From assembly GCA_003222895.1 (NCBI GenBank), contig QHXI01000120.1, positions 1 through 61,576 of the forward strand: DNA of 61,576 nucleotides, read 5' to 3'. This stretch comes from Acidobacteriota bacterium (lineage in GTDB: Bacteria > Acidobacteriota > Blastocatellia > Pyrinomonadales > Pyrinomonadaceae). The translations under genes and the position numbers were made by a program. Below the pieces are notes generated by a model. It did no database searches. It saw only the letters and a program-made list of their open reading frames with translations, and was not told the DNA's origin. The stretch's first letter is position 1. Each line of letters begins with the position of its first letter. Shown here piece by piece: positions 13,535-22,527 of this stretch.

Positions 13535-14784
13535 CTCTTCATCGCTTCATTCGAATCTCCCAATCGACGATAGAGATCCGCGCGCGTTGCATGCAGAAGA
13601 TGATACTGGTCAAGGCAGCCTGACGATTCCAATTCGTCAACGATCGGCAGGGCCTTCTCTGGTCCGTCGGCCATCGACACGGCCACGGCGCGATTTAGTG
13701 CCACGATGGGCGAAGGCTGAATGCGCTCGAGCCAATCATAGAGAGAAACGATTCGTTGCCAGTCGGTTTCTTCGGCGCTGGCCGCGCGACAGTGTTGCGC
13801 AGCGATTGCAGCTTGTAACGCAAATGGCCCAGGCGCCCGGCGCATCGATTCCGCGACGAGCGGCAACGCTTCCGCGATCTGTTTCCGATCCCATTTCGTC
13901 CGATCCTGGTCCTCGAGGGTGATCAGATCACCCGCGTCGTTAACCCGAGCCTCGCGCCGCGAATCGTGCAACAGGATCAGCGCAAGCAAGGCCGTCGCCT
14001 CTTCGGGCGGATAAGGCGCCATCAACACGCGCACGATCCGCGCCAGGCGAATCGCTTCTGAACATAGATCAGTGCGGACCAAATCTTCACCACGCGTTGA
14101 CGCATAGCCTTCGTTGAAGATCAGATAAATGACCGTCAACACAGCATCCATTCGCTCCGGCAACTGGTGTGAATCAGGGACTCTGTAGGGAATGCCGGCG
14201 TCGCGAATCTTTCGCTTGGCGCGCACCAGGCGTTGGGCCATCGTCGCGTTCGGCACCAGAAACGCGCGCGCAATTTCATCTGTCTCTAGTCCGCAAAGCG
14301 TTCGCAGCGTCAAAGCAACTTGTGATTCAGGCGCCAGCGCCGGGTGACAACAGGTGAAGATCAGACGCAACCGATCGTCAGGAATTTCATCCGTCCCGAT
14401 CTCAGGCTGTTCGGTTGTCGTCGGTATTTCGTATGCGTAGGATTCGACCTTCTCGTGAAAATTCTTTTGGCGGCGAATGCGATCGATCGCTTTGTGTCGC
14501 GCGGTTTGAATAATCCACGCAGCGGGCGAGTCAGGGATGCCTTGAATCCGCCATTGATCGACTGCGGCCGCGAAAGCTTCCTGCGCAGATTCCTCCGCCA
14601 AATCGAAATCACCGAATGAACGGATCAGCGTGGCCACAATGCGGCCCCAATCTGAGCTGTAGACCGCATCAACGGCTGTGTTCGCATTCAAAGGCACGAA
14701 GCATGGTAAAAAGTTTTTGACTAACTGTCGATTCGTCGCCTCGTCATTCGACTTACCGATGGAGAGGGCATTAACCTGCCACAA
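13453..14784 (-). CDS. ECF42-type RNA polymerase sigma factor with C-terminal TPR-like domain
   Basis: This is a 443-residue protein. Sigma region 2 includes [19 protein letters not shown] and [18 protein letters not shown]. Region 4 includes [20 protein letters not shown], followed by the [18 protein letters not shown] recognition helix. The long C-terminal half (about 190-443) is the extra domain of this sigma group, ending in TPR-like helices ([20 protein letters not shown]). ECF42 sigmas have no classical anti-sigma factor and use this domain for control. Two DGPF/YCII proteins lie divergently 31 bases away, the known partner genes and likely targets. Confidence 0.85.
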   Translation of the reverse strand: MWQVNALSIGKSNDEATNRQLVKNFLPCFVPLNANTAVDAVYSSDWGRIVATLIRSFGDFDLAEESAQEAFAAAVDQWRIQGIPDSPAAWIIQTARHKAIDRIRRQKNFHEKVESYAYEIPTTTEQPEIGTDEIPDDRLRLIFTCCHPALAPESQVALTLRTLCGLETDEIARAFLVPNATMAQRLVRAKRKIRDAGIPYRVPDSHQLPERMDAVLTVIYLIFNEGYASTRGEDLVRTDLCSEAIRLARIVRVLMAPYPPEEATALLALILLHDSRREARVNDAGDLITLEDQDRTKWDRKQIAEALPLVAESMRRAPGPFALQAAIAAQHCRAASAEETDWQRIVSLYDWLERIQPSPIVALNRAVAVSMADGPEKALPIVDELESSGCLDQYHLLHATRADLYRRLGDSNEAMKSYERALMLATNESERRFLDRRIAEIRG

Positions 14785-14815
14785 GCAAGGCCGCGGCTAG
14801 TTCTTAGGAGCAAAT

Positions 14816-15172
14816 ATGAAATACATGCTACTCGTTTATATGGACGAACAGGCGATGACCGACGAAGAGCGCGAGCATTGCTATGTCGAATCCGCCCAGC
14901 TCACGCAGGATCTTAATGCGAGAGGTCAGTACCTCGGCGCGGGGCCGCTGCATTCAGTTTCGAGCGCGACCAGCGTACGCGTGCGCGACGACAGGCGGCT
15001 GGTGACCGATGGCCCATTCGCGGAAACACGCGAACAACTCGGCGGCTATTACGTGATTGAAGCAAAGGATCTCGATGAAGCGATCGAGATCGCCGAGCGC
15101 GTTCCGCCAGTGCGATACGGCACGATCGAAATTCGTCCGGTTATGGAGATTCCAGGCTTGCCGGAAAATTGA
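14816..15172 (+). CDS. YCII-related DGPF-domain protein
   Basis: The 118-residue protein has the start MKYMLLVYMDEQAMTDEE and the signature VTDGPFAETREQLGGYYVIE. The ATG has TTAGGAG upstream. It adopts the alpha+beta barrel fold of YciI-like proteins. The biochemical role is not settled, and the link to ECF42 sigma factors is the strongest clue to function. It is 31 bases from the divergent sigma gene, leaving room for only one compact promoter region. Confidence 0.88.
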   Translation: MKYMLLVYMDEQAMTDEEREHCYVESAQLTQDLNARGQYLGAGPLHSVSSATSVRVRDDRRLVTDGPFAETREQLGGYYVIEAKDLDEAIEIAERVPPVRYGTIEIRPVMEIPGLPEN

Positions 15173-15173
15173 G

Positions 15174-15298
15174 TGTCAGAAACAAGTGGCGGGTCAGTAC
15201 CGGGAGCGGTAGCGACCGGATCACGGCGTTTCCAAAGCAAGAGGTGTTTTTCTAACGCAATTATTGGATCCATCGCTATCGCTCCGGGTACTGACACG
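15174..15298. repeat. Long inverted repeat between the two DGPF genes
   Basis: The left arm includes GTCAGTACCGGGAGCGGTAG and continues CGACCGGATC. The right arm includes CATCGCTATCGCTCCGGGTA and ends in CTGACA. Related copies lie at 55245-55337 and, more diverged, at 1065-1175. It sits between two genes on the same strand and may act as an RNA hairpin in the transcript. Confidence 0.7.
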
Positions 15299-15331
15299 AC
15301 GCAAACCCAAATTCAAACAGGAGAAACGAAG

Positions 15332-15754
15332 ATGCGATTCATGGTGATTGTTAAAGCCGATAAAAATTCCGAAGCGGGTGTCATGCCTGGTCAGCAGTTG
15401 CTCGCCGACATGGGAAATTTCAATCAGCAATTGGCGGACGCCGGCGTAATGCTGGCGGGCGAAGGTCTTCATCCCAGCAGCAAGGGTGCGCGGGTGAAGT
15501 TTTCGGGCGGACAAAAATCGGTCATCGATGGCCCATTCGCCGAAACGAAGGAGTTGGTCGCCGGATTTTGGTTGTGGAAGTGCAAGTCGCTCGCTGAAGC
15601 GATCGATTGGCTGAAGCGCGCGCCCTTTGAAGAGACTGAAGTCGAGATTCGCCAAGTGTTCGAAGCGGAAGACTTCGGCGCTGAATTCACTCCCGAGTTG
15701 CGAGAGCAGGAAGCGCGCATTCGTTCAAAGATCGAAACGCAAACCGCAGGCTGA
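15332..15754 (+). CDS. YCII-related DGPF-domain protein, second copy
   Basis: The start is the ATG at 15332 with AGGAGAAACGAAG upstream. The longer upstream frame is the repeat and is not used. The 140-residue protein starts MRFMVIVKADKNSEAGVMPG and has VIDGPFAETKELVAGFWLWK, the DGPF signature. The C-terminal half continues with helical sequence ending SKIETQTAG. It is the second protein of this family next to the ECF42 sigma factor and is probably in the same regulon. Confidence 0.88.
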   Translation: MRFMVIVKADKNSEAGVMPGQQLLADMGNFNQQLADAGVMLAGEGLHPSSKGARVKFSGGQKSVIDGPFAETKELVAGFWLWKCKSLAEAIDWLKRAPFEETEVEIRQVFEAEDFGAEFTPELREQEARIRSKIETQTAG

Positions 15755-15804
15755 GGCATCGGGCGATTTCTGAAGTATCATGTTGGTCGCATCAACAAAA
15801 CCCT

Positions 15805-16416
15805 TTGAAGATTCGCCCAATCATTCTTGAAGGTCAACACGTGCGCCTGGAACCACTGACCCAGGCGCACGCAGAACCTCTCATCGCCGCTGCCAGTGAC
15901 GGCGAACTTTGGAATACTCAAGTCACAATCATTCCTTCGCGTGCGGGGATGAAGGACTACATTGAGTTCGCGTTGGACGGATTGGCCAGGGGACGTGAGC
16001 TGCCGTTTGTGATTGTCAGGAGGGACTGGAGCGCCAGCGGCTCGCTGGCTCGTGATGAAGTTGTCGGCACCACGCGCTTTTATGAAATTCGCCCGCAAGA
16101 TCGCGCTGCCGCCATTGGGTATACGTGGCTGGCCAAGAGCGCTCAACGCACGCTGGTAAACACTGAAAGCAAGTTGTTACTGCTGACGCACGCGTTCGAA
16201 CACTGGAGGTGCAATCGAGTCGAACTCATAACCGATGTCCTCAACGAACAATCGCGCGCTGCGATTCTTCGTCTCGGCGCGAAACAGGAAGGCATTCTCC
16301 GCAAACATCTCATCCTACCAAGCGGCCGCGTCCGCGATTCGGTCATTTTCAGTATCCTCGACGACGAATGGCCCGAAGTGAAGGAGCGTCTGCAGAATCG
16401 CTTGCGACAGACATGA
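15805..16416 (+). CDS. GNAT acetyltransferase (RimJ/RimL-like)
   Basis: The frame starts at TTG 15805, with no ATG in frame near it. The 203-residue protein has the N-terminal RLEPLTQAHAEPLIAA typical of RimJ/RimL-type enzymes. The acetyl-CoA region is GYTWLAKSAQRTLVNTESKL and the later helix is AILRLGAKQEGILRKHLILP. These enzymes acetylate amino groups of proteins or small molecules. The stop overlaps the start of the carbonic anhydrase (ATGA), so the two are coupled. The substrate is unknown. Confidence 0.8.
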   Translation: MKIRPIILEGQHVRLEPLTQAHAEPLIAAASDGELWNTQVTIIPSRAGMKDYIEFALDGLARGRELPFVIVRRDWSASGSLARDEVVGTTRFYEIRPQDRAAAIGYTWLAKSAQRTLVNTESKLLLLTHAFEHWRCNRVELITDVLNEQSRAAILRLGAKQEGILRKHLILPSGRVRDSVIFSILDDEWPEVKERLQNRLRQT

Positions 16417-17012
16417 ATTCACTCGATCATCTTTTCGAAAACAATCGCGCCTGGGCTGCTAGCATGACGACTCAGGATCCTGATTTCTTTCGGCGGCTGT
16501 CAGCCCAACAATCGCCGCACTATTTCTGGATCGGATGTTCAGACAGTCGCGTTCCGGCCAATCAAATTGTCGGTCTAATGGCCGGCGATATGTTCGTGCA
16601 TCGCAACGTCGCGAACGTCGTCGTACACACGGACCTGAATTGCCTGTCGGCGATTCAGTTCGCGGTTGATGCGTTGGGCGTCGAGAACGTCATCATCTGC
16701 GGACATTACGGATGCGGCGGTGTGCTCGCGGCTTTACAAGACAGCCGGCTCGGATTGATCGACAATTGGCTGCGTCACGTTCAGGATGTGCAGGCGAAAC
16801 ATCGTTCTGAGATTGACGCATTGAAAACAGAATCAGAGCGCCACCGGCGGCTGTGTGAACTCAACGTGATCGAGCAGGTCACGAGCGTCAGTCAAACAAC
16901 GATCGTCAGAGAAGCGTGGGCGCGCGGGCAGAGCCTGTCCGTTCATGGTTGGATTTACGATATTGCTGACGGTCTGCTGCGCGATTTGGGAGTAACGGTT
17001 GAGGCGGCTTAG
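16413..17012 (+). CDS. Beta-carbonic anhydrase
   Basis: The start is the ATG at 16413, overlapping the previous stop by 4 bases. A longer frame inside the acetyltransferase is a shadow. The 199-residue protein has all catalytic residues: C42, D44 and R46 in IGCSDSRVPA, H98 and C101 in ICGHYGCGG. The fold matches bacterial Can-type enzymes, which interconvert CO2 and bicarbonate in the cytoplasm. Translation coupled to an acetyltransferase is unusual but does not by itself suggest a joint pathway. Confidence 0.93.
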   Translation: MNSLDHLFENNRAWAASMTTQDPDFFRRLSAQQSPHYFWIGCSDSRVPANQIVGLMAGDMFVHRNVANVVVHTDLNCLSAIQFAVDALGVENVIICGHYGCGGVLAALQDSRLGLIDNWLRHVQDVQAKHRSEIDALKTESERHRRLCELNVIEQVTSVSQTTIVREAWARGQSLSVHGWIYDIADGLLRDLGVTVEAA

Positions 17013-17190
17013 CGACCGGCGGTTACACAACTGATCGGCGAGCGGGTTGGGCGCACTCCCGTCTGCTCTCTCGCGGCGGGGTAATGAAATGATTCTCTAA
17101 AAACCTCTTACCTATTTGGCGGCCGCGGTGTAAACTGCCGCGCAATCCAACCCGACAAATATTTGACTTCAAATTGGGAGGTGGGCATTG

Positions 17191-18357
17191 ATGAAGAAAC
17201 TTATTCCAGTTCTTGCTTACTCAAGAAGCGCTCCAGAACTCTCAGCCTTTGCTGGCCGATTGTTGTCGAGCGCGCTTCTGATTCCGGCATTGGTCGTTCT
17301 ACTGCTTTCTACAGTCACTTCATTCGCGCAGGATCAACCGACGATTCAGAAAGACTCGGTTCAAGTAACAGCTTTCACGCTGAGTTCTTACAAAAAAGAT
17401 TTTAAGGTTTTTAGTTGGGTCCCCAAATTGAACTTGCGCGTCAATGGACCAATCGCCAGCGGCAGTCAAATCTATGCTGAGTTCAACGCGCCTGGCGGCA
17501 TTACGTGGAAATTTGATTGCAAAACGGAAGAGACCGGCGCCGGCCATTGGTGGCAGGTCGAGGATTGCGGCGGACGCGATGCGCTCGGCGAAGACAAAGG
17601 AACCACCTACACCGGACCGATCAATTTCACGATCAAGATGAGAAATGAATTGATGGGCGGCGACACGACGCTCTTTGCCGGCAAATTCAAGGTCGCGAAG
17701 GTGCATTCAAACGAAACCGGTCCCGACTACGTGAATCATTTTGTTTACTACGTCGATCAGGATTCGAACTTACCGATCGGTTATGTGTTCTACAATCGCG
17801 ACGACGTTCGCGGCATGAACTATCCAATGTTCGGCTTCGCGTTCTGGGCTCGTGGTGAATATAACGCGCCGTATGAACCTCATCTTTTTCATAACGGCAA
17901 AGAGGTCGGCAAGCTGATGTATGAAGGCGAGGAAGTAGGCAAGGCGAGCTGCGGCACCACCGAGATCGAGGACAATCCTACTCATATCACTTCGCCGCAA
18001 GGCCAATTCATTTGGACACGTTGGGGTTGCAGCTTTCCAAACGTTCGTGCCTGGAATAAAACCGGAGAGAAGATCGACAGCATGTTCGGGCCGCTTCATT
18101 TGATGAGTGAAAACGCCGGCGATTACGAGATCAAGATTCTCTACAAAGGTCACCTGGTGCGCTCGATCAAGTTCGCTGTGGATGCGGAAGGAAAGATCGT
18201 CGACAACGGCATCGGCGCGGCAAATAAGTTAGGCAACGGCCGCGTAATTGTTCCGGTTCAGGTGCTCGGGGATTCAGATGGAACATGGGACAAGAACGCC
18301 TGGAAGACTGATGCATTTTATGGAAATCCGTTGACCGGGTTTACGGCGCCGCCGTAG
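17191..18357 (+). CDS. Secreted protein of unknown function
   Basis: The ATG at 17191 has TTGGGAGGTG upstream. The TTG just before it is not needed. The protein of about 388 residues has a long N-terminal signal with the hydrophobic core LLIPALVVLLLSTVTSFA and a likely cleavage after SFA. The mature part is beta-rich, with many G, N and T and few cysteines, and includes GAGHWWQVEDCGGRDALGED and IWTRWGCSFPNVRAWNKTGE. I recognise no catalytic motif. It has the look of a periplasmic or surface beta-sandwich protein. No neighbour suggests a partner. Confidence 0.7.
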   Translation: MKKLIPVLAYSRSAPELSAFAGRLLSSALLIPALVVLLLSTVTSFAQDQPTIQKDSVQVTAFTLSSYKKDFKVFSWVPKLNLRVNGPIASGSQIYAEFNAPGGITWKFDCKTEETGAGHWWQVEDCGGRDALGEDKGTTYTGPINFTIKMRNELMGGDTTLFAGKFKVAKVHSNETGPDYVNHFVYYVDQDSNLPIGYVFYNRDDVRGMNYPMFGFAFWARGEYNAPYEPHLFHNGKEVGKLMYEGEEVGKASCGTTEIEDNPTHITSPQGQFIWTRWGCSFPNVRAWNKTGEKIDSMFGPLHLMSENAGDYEIKILYKGHLVRSIKFAVDAEGKIVDNGIGAANKLGNGRVIVPVQVLGDSDGTWDKNAWKTDAFYGNPLTGFTAPP

Positions 18358-18382
18358 TCGTGCGAGTCGTTGCACAAGATAA

Positions 18383-18443
18383 CCGCATAGCGGTGAAAGA
18401 TAGTAGCCGGGGGTAAGCGACCGCGGGTCGCGCCACCCCCGGA
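18383..18443. repeat. REP-like palindrome, GTAGCCGGGGGT family, copy 1
   Basis: The sequence CGCATAGCGGTGAAAGATAG is followed by GTAGCCGGGGGTAAGCG, a short loop, and CGCGCCACCCCCGG, forming a GC-rich hairpin. A close copy lies at 20063-20127, at the other end of the amidohydrolase gene, so the gene is bracketed by the two. Short pieces (CACGGCTACGCCGTGAAA) recur near 22483 and 23037. Confidence 0.7.
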
Positions 18444-18609
18444 ACCAGCTCAATTTTGTTTTTCCTGAGCGCGCGAAGCGGGCGACGGGACAAGCCACGA
18501 TTATGCTCGCTTTCATTTCCTTGAATTGCCGCATACCGCATCGTATTCTGTCACCCGCTTCGCGGGCTTATGTTTTTGTTCGACTTTGAGGCTGACAATT
18601 TGAAATCCT

Positions 18610-20064
18610 ATGAAAACCAGAATTGCTCTCCTGTGTCTGTTCGCGCTGTCAATCACTTCCCTCGCCCAGGCTCCGCAATCCGATCGCCAACAATTCATTC
18701 GCGTCGACGCGCCCGTGATCGCGCTCACACACGTGCGTGTGATTGACGGTACCGGCGCGCCGGCGATGGAAGATCAAACGATCGTTATCGCCGACGGCAA
18801 GATCAAATCAATCGCGCCGAGCGCGACGGCGCAGGTCGATCCGAATGCGAAGAGTCTCGATCTGAAAGGTTATGCCGTTCTTCCCGGCCTGGTCGGCATG
18901 CACGATCACATGTTCTTTCCGATGGGCGGCACGCCGCCGATGTACTCGAACATGGGCTTCAGTTTTCCGCGGCTGTATCTCGCGCTCGGCGTGACGACGA
19001 TTCGCACCACCGGGAGCGTCCAGCCTTATCTCGATTTGGAAATCAAGAAACTCATCGACAGCGGCCGCATGATTGGTCCGAAGATGCACATCACTGGGCC
19101 CTATCTCGAAGGCGTCGGCTCTTTCACTCCCGTGATGCACACGCTGACGGGCGCAGACGACGCGCGGAAGATGGTGAACTTTTGGGCCGATCAGGGCGCG
19201 ACTTCTTTCAAAGCCTATATGAACATCACCCGCGATGAACTGCGCGCGGCGGTGGAAGAAGCGCACAAGCGCGGATTGAAAGTGACGGGACATCTTTGTT
19301 CGATTGGATTCCGGGAAGCGGCTGAGATAGGGATCGACAATCTCGAGCACGGCTTGCTGCCCGATTCCGAATTCGTTGCGAACAAGCAGCCGGACAAATG
19401 TCCCGGCGCCGCGGTGAACGCAAGCCTGCGAACGCTCGATATCAACGGCGATGCTGTGAAAGAGACGATCAGAACTTTGGTGGCGAAGAAAGTGGCGCTG
19501 ACTTCGACGCTGCCGGTCTTTGAAGCAAGTTCTCCTCTCGCATCAACGCAAGCCGGACCAACCGCGATTGGCGCGCCGAGCGCGGTGCTGAATCCGCGCA
19601 TGCTGAGCGTCATGAACAACGACGCGCGCGTGCGTTATCTGACTGCACGCTCGCGCATCGCGGCTGATTCAAGTTCTGCGATTCTTGTTCGCAAGTCGAT
19701 GGACTTCGAACGCGCGTTCGTTGCTGCCGGTGGTTTATTAATTGCGGGTCTCGACCCAACGGGCAACGGTGGAGTCGTCGCCGGCTTTGGCGATTTGCGC
19801 GAAGTCGAACTATTGGTAGAAGCCGGCTTCACTCCGGTCGAAGCGATCAAGATCGCGACGTTGAATGGCGCGAAGTTTCTCGGCGAAGACTCCCACATCG
19901 GCTCAATCGCGATCGGCAAACAAGCGGACTTGATGATCGTGAAAGGAAATCCTGCTACGAAGATCGGCGACATCGAAAACGTCGAGATCGTTTTCAAAGA
20001 CGGCGTCGGCTACGACTCAGAGAAATTGATTCAGAGTGTTCAGGGTTTGGTGGGGATTAGATGA
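18610..20064 (+). CDS. Exported amidohydrolase-family enzyme
   Basis: This 484-residue protein has a signal peptide (MKTRIALLCLFALSITSLAQ). Metal-binding motifs of the amidohydrolase superfamily are visible: GMHDHMFF (first two His), TGHLCSIGFREAAEIG, then the NLEHGLL His, and GGLLIAGLDPTGNGG near the catalytic Asp. The C-terminal part contains ASKIATLNGAKFLGE-like sequence (LNGAKFLGEDSHIGSIAIGK), the usual closing barrel and beta domain. Such secreted enzymes hydrolyse amides, imides or peptides such as proline dipeptides. The substrate here is open. A 47-base copy of its 3' end lies about 920 bases downstream. Confidence 0.85.
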   Translation: MKTRIALLCLFALSITSLAQAPQSDRQQFIRVDAPVIALTHVRVIDGTGAPAMEDQTIVIADGKIKSIAPSATAQVDPNAKSLDLKGYAVLPGLVGMHDHMFFPMGGTPPMYSNMGFSFPRLYLALGVTTIRTTGSVQPYLDLEIKKLIDSGRMIGPKMHITGPYLEGVGSFTPVMHTLTGADDARKMVNFWADQGATSFKAYMNITRDELRAAVEEAHKRGLKVTGHLCSIGFREAAEIGIDNLEHGLLPDSEFVANKQPDKCPGAAVNASLRTLDINGDAVKETIRTLVAKKVALTSTLPVFEASSPLASTQAGPTAIGAPSAVLNPRMLSVMNNDARVRYLTARSRIAADSSSAILVRKSMDFERAFVAAGGLLIAGLDPTGNGGVVAGFGDLREVELLVEAGFTPVEAIKIATLNGAKFLGEDSHIGSIAIGKQADLMIVKGNPATKIGDIENVEIVFKDGVGYDSEKLIQSVQGLVGIR

Positions 20065-20127
20065 TCACGGCGTAGCCGTGAAAGACAGTAGCCGGGGGTA
20101 AGTGCGAAGCACGCCACCCCGGATCAC
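20063..20127. repeat. REP-like palindrome, GTAGCCGGGGGT family, copy 2
   Basis: It begins ATCACGGCGTAGCCGTGAAA, continues GTAGCCGGGGGTAAGTGCG, and closes with CGCCACCCCGGATCACG. It pairs with the copy at 18383-18443. The outermost bases start at the amidohydrolase stop codon. Confidence 0.7.
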
Positions 20128-20330
20128 GTCAGCATCAATTTCCTCAAGCCCGCGAAGCGGGCATTGGAGGCCACAATTTGTGACCTCCAATGCCGACCGA
20201 TACGAATCGATCACAGACTTTACGCATTCACAGAGTCCTTCAAGTTGAGACCTGTCGGAGGCCAGCTTGTAAGCTTGCAAAATTCTTTACTTTCTCAATT
20301 CTCGGTCTTCCTCTAATATGCGCCGTCAAC

Positions 20331-20903
20331 ATGACGGCGCGAGCGAACCCATCGAAGCATTCGTCTCTTATTCCGATTGAGAAAATCGAACGAGTAATCT
20401 ATTTCATTCGCGGCGAGAAGGTAATGCTCGATCGCGATCTGGCAAAGCTGTACGATGTTTCAACGAAGGTCTTTAACCAGGCTGTCAAGCGCCACCGCGA
20501 AAAATTCCCACCTGACTTCATGTTTCAACTCACGAAAGACGAAGCGCGCGAGTGGTGGTTAGCAGTTAACGCGAATCGTTTAAGGTCACAAACTGTGACC
20601 TTAAAGAGGGGCCAGCATCTGAAGTACCGGCCATACGCCTTCACCGAACACGGAATACTAATGTTGTCGAGCGTCTTGAATAGTGAACGTGCGATCCGAG
20701 TCAACATCGAGATCATGCGTGCGTTCGTAAAGCTGCGACAGATGCTTGCGTCAAACTCCGAACTCTCTCGCCGTTTGAACGAACTTGAGAGCAAGTATGA
20801 TCGTCAGTTCAAGGTTGTGTTCGACGCAATCCGGGAATTGGTGTCGCCGCCGGTTGCCGCTCGCAAACAAATCGGATTTCGTTCGCGATCGGCTAAGAAG
20901 TAG
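20331..20903 (+). CDS. ORF6N-domain DNA-binding protein
   Basis: The start is the ATG at 20331 (MTARANPSKHSSLIPIEKIE). The upstream frame has no start with a ribosome site. The 190-residue protein has the ORF6N pattern: [20 protein letters not shown], then VFNQAVKRHREKFPPDFMFQ, and YAFTEHGILMLSSVLNSERA. The C-terminal part is a coiled helix ([20 protein letters not shown]). ORF6N proteins are phage-like or mobile-element DNA-binding proteins of unknown target. A dead copy lies at 25265-25803, with the upstream 60 bases also duplicated. Confidence 0.88.
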   Translation: MTARANPSKHSSLIPIEKIERVIYFIRGEKVMLDRDLAKLYDVSTKVFNQAVKRHREKFPPDFMFQLTKDEAREWWLAVNANRLRSQTVTLKRGQHLKYRPYAFTEHGILMLSSVLNSERAIRVNIEIMRAFVKLRQMLASNSELSRRLNELESKYDRQFKVVFDAIRELVSPPVAARKQIGFRSRSAKK

Positions 20904-20980
20904 ATGTTAACAGTTCCCCCGTCTTCCTCGATTGGTGTTCTCAATAGGCAATCGGCATTTGGCAATCGAAAATGTTGCGC

Positions 20981-21027
20981 GACTCAGAAAAACTGATTCA
21001 GAGCGTGTAGGGTTTGGTGGGGATTAG
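20981..21027 (+). pseudogene. Duplicated 3' end of the amidohydrolase gene
   Basis: This stretch (GACTCAGAAAAACTGATTCA... to GGATTAG) matches the last 47 bases of the amidohydrolase at 20018-20064 with only a few substitutions. No upstream part of the gene precedes it. It is a relic of a tandem second copy that was lost, or of recombination at this spot. Confidence 0.7.
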
Positions 21028-21038
21028 GTAAAACCGTT

Positions 21039-21365
21039 CTACGCCATTTCAGTACGTTGTATCCGCACAATCATCAGCGACTCATCAGTTAAAGGAATAA
21101 TACTCTGCCGCTCCTTGGGTTTGAATATTCGTGCTTCATCACCGATGCCGAGTGACCGAAGATCCGTCAAGAGGTCCCGCAGTACAGTGCGAGATTCTTC
21201 GCCTGCTAAATCCGCAAACTTGCGAGACAACTGTAGTGCAAAATTCTTTGGACTAATCGCGCGGCCCTCATGCGGTTCGCTTTTCCACATTGGCGTAGAA
21301 TCCGGTGCATCGAAGTAGATAAAGTGATTGTCGTTGTCATCGTAAATGTCGGGACAGCTTCTCAT
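21039..21365 (-). CDS. Hypothetical protein, downstream part of a probable split gene
   Basis: The 108-residue frame starts MRSCPDIYDDNDNHFIYFDA, and the acidic FIYFDAPDSTPMWKSEP segment is a plausible conserved motif. It begins inside the end of the frame at 21337-21720, 29 bases overlapping, in a different frame. The ATG has no strong ribosome site. Together they may be one protein broken by a frameshift and deletion, or two small genes. I do not recognise the family for sure. Confidence 0.4.
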   Translation of the reverse strand: MRSCPDIYDDNDNHFIYFDAPDSTPMWKSEPHEGRAISPKNFALQLSRKFADLAGEESRTVLRDLLTDLRSLGIGDEARIFKPKERQSIIPLTDESLMIVRIQRTEMA

Positions 21366-21720
21366 TTTTCTTTGTGTCTAGTTTGGATCGATAGTGCGGC
21401 GAATTCGTAACTGCGGGTGGCGTATAGATGCTGCGATTTCCTTTTACTTGAACGACCTTAAATTGAAGGAAGTAGCCGAATAGAAGATCGTCAAGTTTGT
21501 ACGACGTGGAGGCGGCACTCGTCTTAAGCATATCGAAGAACTGATCGTCTGTAAGATTCGTCTTTACATACGCTTGATCAAATCCGACGAAACACTCTTT
21601 CTGTGGCGACCATTTATAAAAATTCATTTGACCGGTTGGTTCGACCCCAAATGTCTCTCGGATGAGATCCATGAGTGGCCTATGAAAATGCATTTCCAGA
21701 ACGGTTTCCGTGACAGCCAT
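21337..21720 (-). CDS. Hypothetical protein, upstream part of a probable split gene
   Basis: This 127-residue protein begins MAVTETVLEMHFHRPLMDLI and includes NFYKWSPQKECFVGFDQAYV and YFLQFKVVQVKGNRSIYTPP. The last residues, LDTKKNEKLSRHLR, look out of frame relative to the body. The next frame continues 29 bases earlier with a distinct acidic motif. The body is convincing coding sequence of unknown family. Confidence 0.5.
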   Translation of the reverse strand: MAVTETVLEMHFHRPLMDLIRETFGVEPTGQMNFYKWSPQKECFVGFDQAYVKTNLTDDQFFDMLKTSAASTSYKLDDLLFGYFLQFKVVQVKGNRSIYTPPAVTNSPHYRSKLDTKKNEKLSRHLR

Positions 21721-21918
21721 TTAGGTCACCTGTTTTCTAAGACTGCGGCGGCGCGCATTATACGGCGCGTCCTGTCTATCGGCCGCGATAATTCTACGCC
21801 TCACTGAAATAGTTGGGCCTAAGGCTTGATTGAATGATTCGGAATCCGTTCCGAGCATCGGGATTGCGCGACATGAAATCCGCTGGCGACCTCGCCGGCC
21901 GCAGTTCGGTTACCTACC

Positions 21919-22212
21919 TTATCTAATTCGATCCAACCAATATCCTGGCCGCTTATGCAGGTTAGCGACCGCAACGATCAGAATTTCGGATTCTAGTATT
22001 TGGTAAATCACGCCGTAGGGAAACCGATGCGTCTGACACCGGCGAGTATTCTCGGTGTAAGGATGCCACGCTCTTTGAAACTTTATGATTCGCTCAAAAG
22101 CAGCGAGCGCTTCGAGCAGGAACTGATCACCAAGGCCAGCCAACTTATTGTTGTAATACTCGACCGCTTCATCGAGTTCTTGCTGAGCTACGTCGAGAAG
22201 ACGAATCTCCAT
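21919..22212 (-). CDS. RelE/ParE-type toxin
   Basis: The 97-residue protein has the ParE/RelE fold signature: VAQQELDEAVEYYNNKLAGL, then RRCQTHRFPYGVIYQILESE and IVAVANLHKRPGYW. It starts 3 bases after the antitoxin stop. Such toxins cut ribosome-bound mRNA or poison gyrase and are held inactive by the antitoxin. The catalytic residues cannot be read with confidence. Confidence 0.85.
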   Translation of the reverse strand: MEIRLLDVAQQELDEAVEYYNNKLAGLGDQFLLEALAAFERIIKFQRAWHPYTENTRRCQTHRFPYGVIYQILESEILIVAVANLHKRPGYWLDRIR

Positions 22213-22215
22213 TAT

Positions 22216-22434
22216 TTAGCTGTGGTATTTTGCGAGGACTTCTTCGAGCGAAACGGACTTCAAGCTCCCATCGTTGTAAGCCCTGATGCGATCTTCTACT
22301 TCCTTTCGCCACAAAGCGTCGATTGCTTCGTCAGGCTGATCAAGGCTGGACAGAAGCTTATCAACGACCAGAGCTTTATCGGCTGGTGGAAGGCTTAGCG
22401 CTCGATCGATGATTTCTTGAATGTCCGTGCTCAT
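22216..22434 (-). CDS. Antitoxin of a RelE/ParE-type module
   Basis: The start is the ATG at 22434 (MSTDIQEIIDRALSLPPADK), 72 residues. It matches the addiction-module antitoxin group with an LPPADKALVVDKLLSSLDQP helix and the short C-terminal tail DGSLKSVSLEEVLAKYHS that would wrap the toxin. The toxin starts 3 bases downstream. The pair is probably autoregulated by the complex. Confidence 0.85.
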   Translation of the reverse strand: MSTDIQEIIDRALSLPPADKALVVDKLLSSLDQPDEAIDALWRKEVEDRIRAYNDGSLKSVSLEEVLAKYHS

Positions 22435-22527
22435 GAACCGGATTATAGCAAACAGACGATACGATGACCCGTTAATTTCTGTCACGGCTTAGCCGTAAAG
22501 CATTGACGCTGGCGGGATCGTCAACTC

